A stretch of DNA of 64,000 bases. Origin: Hephaestia mangrovi (GTDB taxonomy: Bacteria > Pseudomonadota > Alphaproteobacteria > Sphingomonadales > Sphingomonadaceae). Under the pieces are notes generated by a model. The model had not been told where the DNA came from. It saw nothing but the letters and a program-made list of their open reading frames with translations, and ran no database searches. Position numbers and translations under genes: made by a program. The stretch covers positions 1 to 64,000 of the forward strand of contig NZ_JAINVU010000009.1 of assembly GCF_019880555.1 (NCBI RefSeq). The letters are read 5' to 3'. Positions 63,628 through 64,000 of the stretch are shown in pieces. Positions within the stretch are counted from its first letter, which is position 1; each line of letters begins with the position of its first letter.

Positions 63628-64000
63628 GCCGGCGCCTTTGCCGCATCATCAGCAGCGCACCGAAACCGGCGATAGCCAGCCCGGTGAAGGCCGGTGGCGC
63701 CGGGAGCGGCGGGCCCGCAAGGATGTTCTGCCGCCAGTTCTTCCAGCCGCCCATGTTGCGGGCGACGCCGTACGCGTGGAAGCCCATGCCGATCAACCCC
63801 AGCGCGGCAGTGGTGCCGAGCAGGATCATCGTCGCCTGTCGCGGGTGATCGTCGATCACGTCGCGCAGCAGCGACACCGCCGCGATCGGCGGCAACGTCA
63901 CCGGCAGCCACATGAACGGATCGTGATACGCGCCGCGGAAATGCAGCAACGCCGCCTCGCCGACGGAGCCGAATAGGCCGACGCCGACCATCGCCCCGAT
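63620..64000 (-). CDS. hypothetical membrane protein, partial (5' end beyond window)
   Basis: At least 123 residues with three or four hydrophobic helices (ATMILLGTTAALGLIGMGF; PAFTGLAIAGFGALLMM), a His/Pro motif FRGAYHDPFMWLPVTLPP and a basic end MRQRRRHG. The frame stays open to the window edge, so the gene probably starts outside. It overlaps the subunit-3 gene by 8 bases, implying one operon with the GMC dehydrogenase. I do not recognise the family; a membrane anchor or electron-transfer partner of the dehydrogenase is possible. Confidence 0.65.
   Translation of the reverse strand: MGAMVGVGLFGSVGEAALLHFRGAYHDPFMWLPVTLPPIAAVSLLRDVIDDHPRQATMILLGTTAALGLIGMGFHAYGVARNMGGWKNWRQNILAGPPLPAPPAFTGLAIAGFGALLMMRQRRRHG

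Noticed and set aside
1..64000. CRISPR arrays, tRNA/rRNA genes, insertion sequences, phage genes
   Set aside because: No regularly spaced repeats, tRNA-like cloverleaf sequences, transposase or phage proteins were seen on either strand.

Overview
The window is GC-rich with no stop-poor low-GC islands. It carries many TonB-dependent receptors, FecI/FecR-type regulation, Tat and Sec exported catabolic enzymes, and a non-phosphorylative L-rhamnose route of the type characterised in Sphingomonas. Together these point to a sphingomonad (Alphaproteobacteria, Sphingomonas-like), probably plant- or soil-associated. All gene assignments come from reading the translated sequence; no database search was run. 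I saw no rRNA, tRNA, insertion sequence or CRISPR array.

Region 1 (about 0.2-8.9 kb, mostly minus strand) is a metal-homeostasis block. It holds a CzcCBA-type heavy-metal efflux operon preceded by a small His-rich periplasmic protein and followed by a DUF190 protein. Next comes an out-of-frame joint between the N-terminus of a ZIP transporter and an N-terminally truncated cation diffusion facilitator, which looks like the scar of a deletion, and then a DUF1289 protein. A separate mntP manganese exporter follows, with a convincing yybP-ykoY (Mn2+) riboswitch in its leader.

Region 2 (9.1-15.5 kb) holds an SDR gene divergent from an AraC-type regulator. Beside it is an ECF sigma/anti-sigma pair divergent from a periplasmic subtilase, a Gly/Ala/Ser-rich exported protein and an outer-membrane barrel protein. 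A perfect 11-bp inverted repeat between the sigma gene and the subtilase reads as two back-to-back copies of one ECF-like promoter. A third copy with identical spacing lies before the low-complexity protein.

Region 3 (15.6-25.5 kb) is a FecR/FecI/STN-TonB receptor trio followed by gamma-glutamyltransferase and two exported M20-family hydrolases, suggesting scavenging of gamma-glutamyl or N-acylated peptides.

Region 4 (25.7-64 kb) is a large pectin/rhamnogalacturonan-I and L-rhamnose utilisation locus. It has oligogalacturonate lyase (PL22), two TonB receptors, two SGNH (CE12-like) acetylesterases, a YesU/DUF6250-like protein, GH28, rhamnose mutarotase, GH105, an MFS transporter, an alpha/beta hydrolase, GH35, a PL11 rhamnogalacturonan lyase and a PL26/YetA-like exolyase. 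These are followed by RhaT and the full oxidative rhamnose pathway: rhamnose dehydrogenase, lactonase, rhamnonate dehydratase, KDR dehydrogenase and diketo-acid hydrolase. That pathway ends in pyruvate plus L-lactate, and LutABC and an LldD-like flavoprotein are in the same locus to oxidise L-lactate. An IclR-type regulator sits in the middle. A recurring 17-bp palindrome (about ATTCCAT-N3-ATGGAAT) lies upstream of at least six transcription units here and is the best candidate for its operator. A GMC oxidoreductase/gluconate-dehydrogenase-subunit-3 pair and a partial membrane protein close the window.
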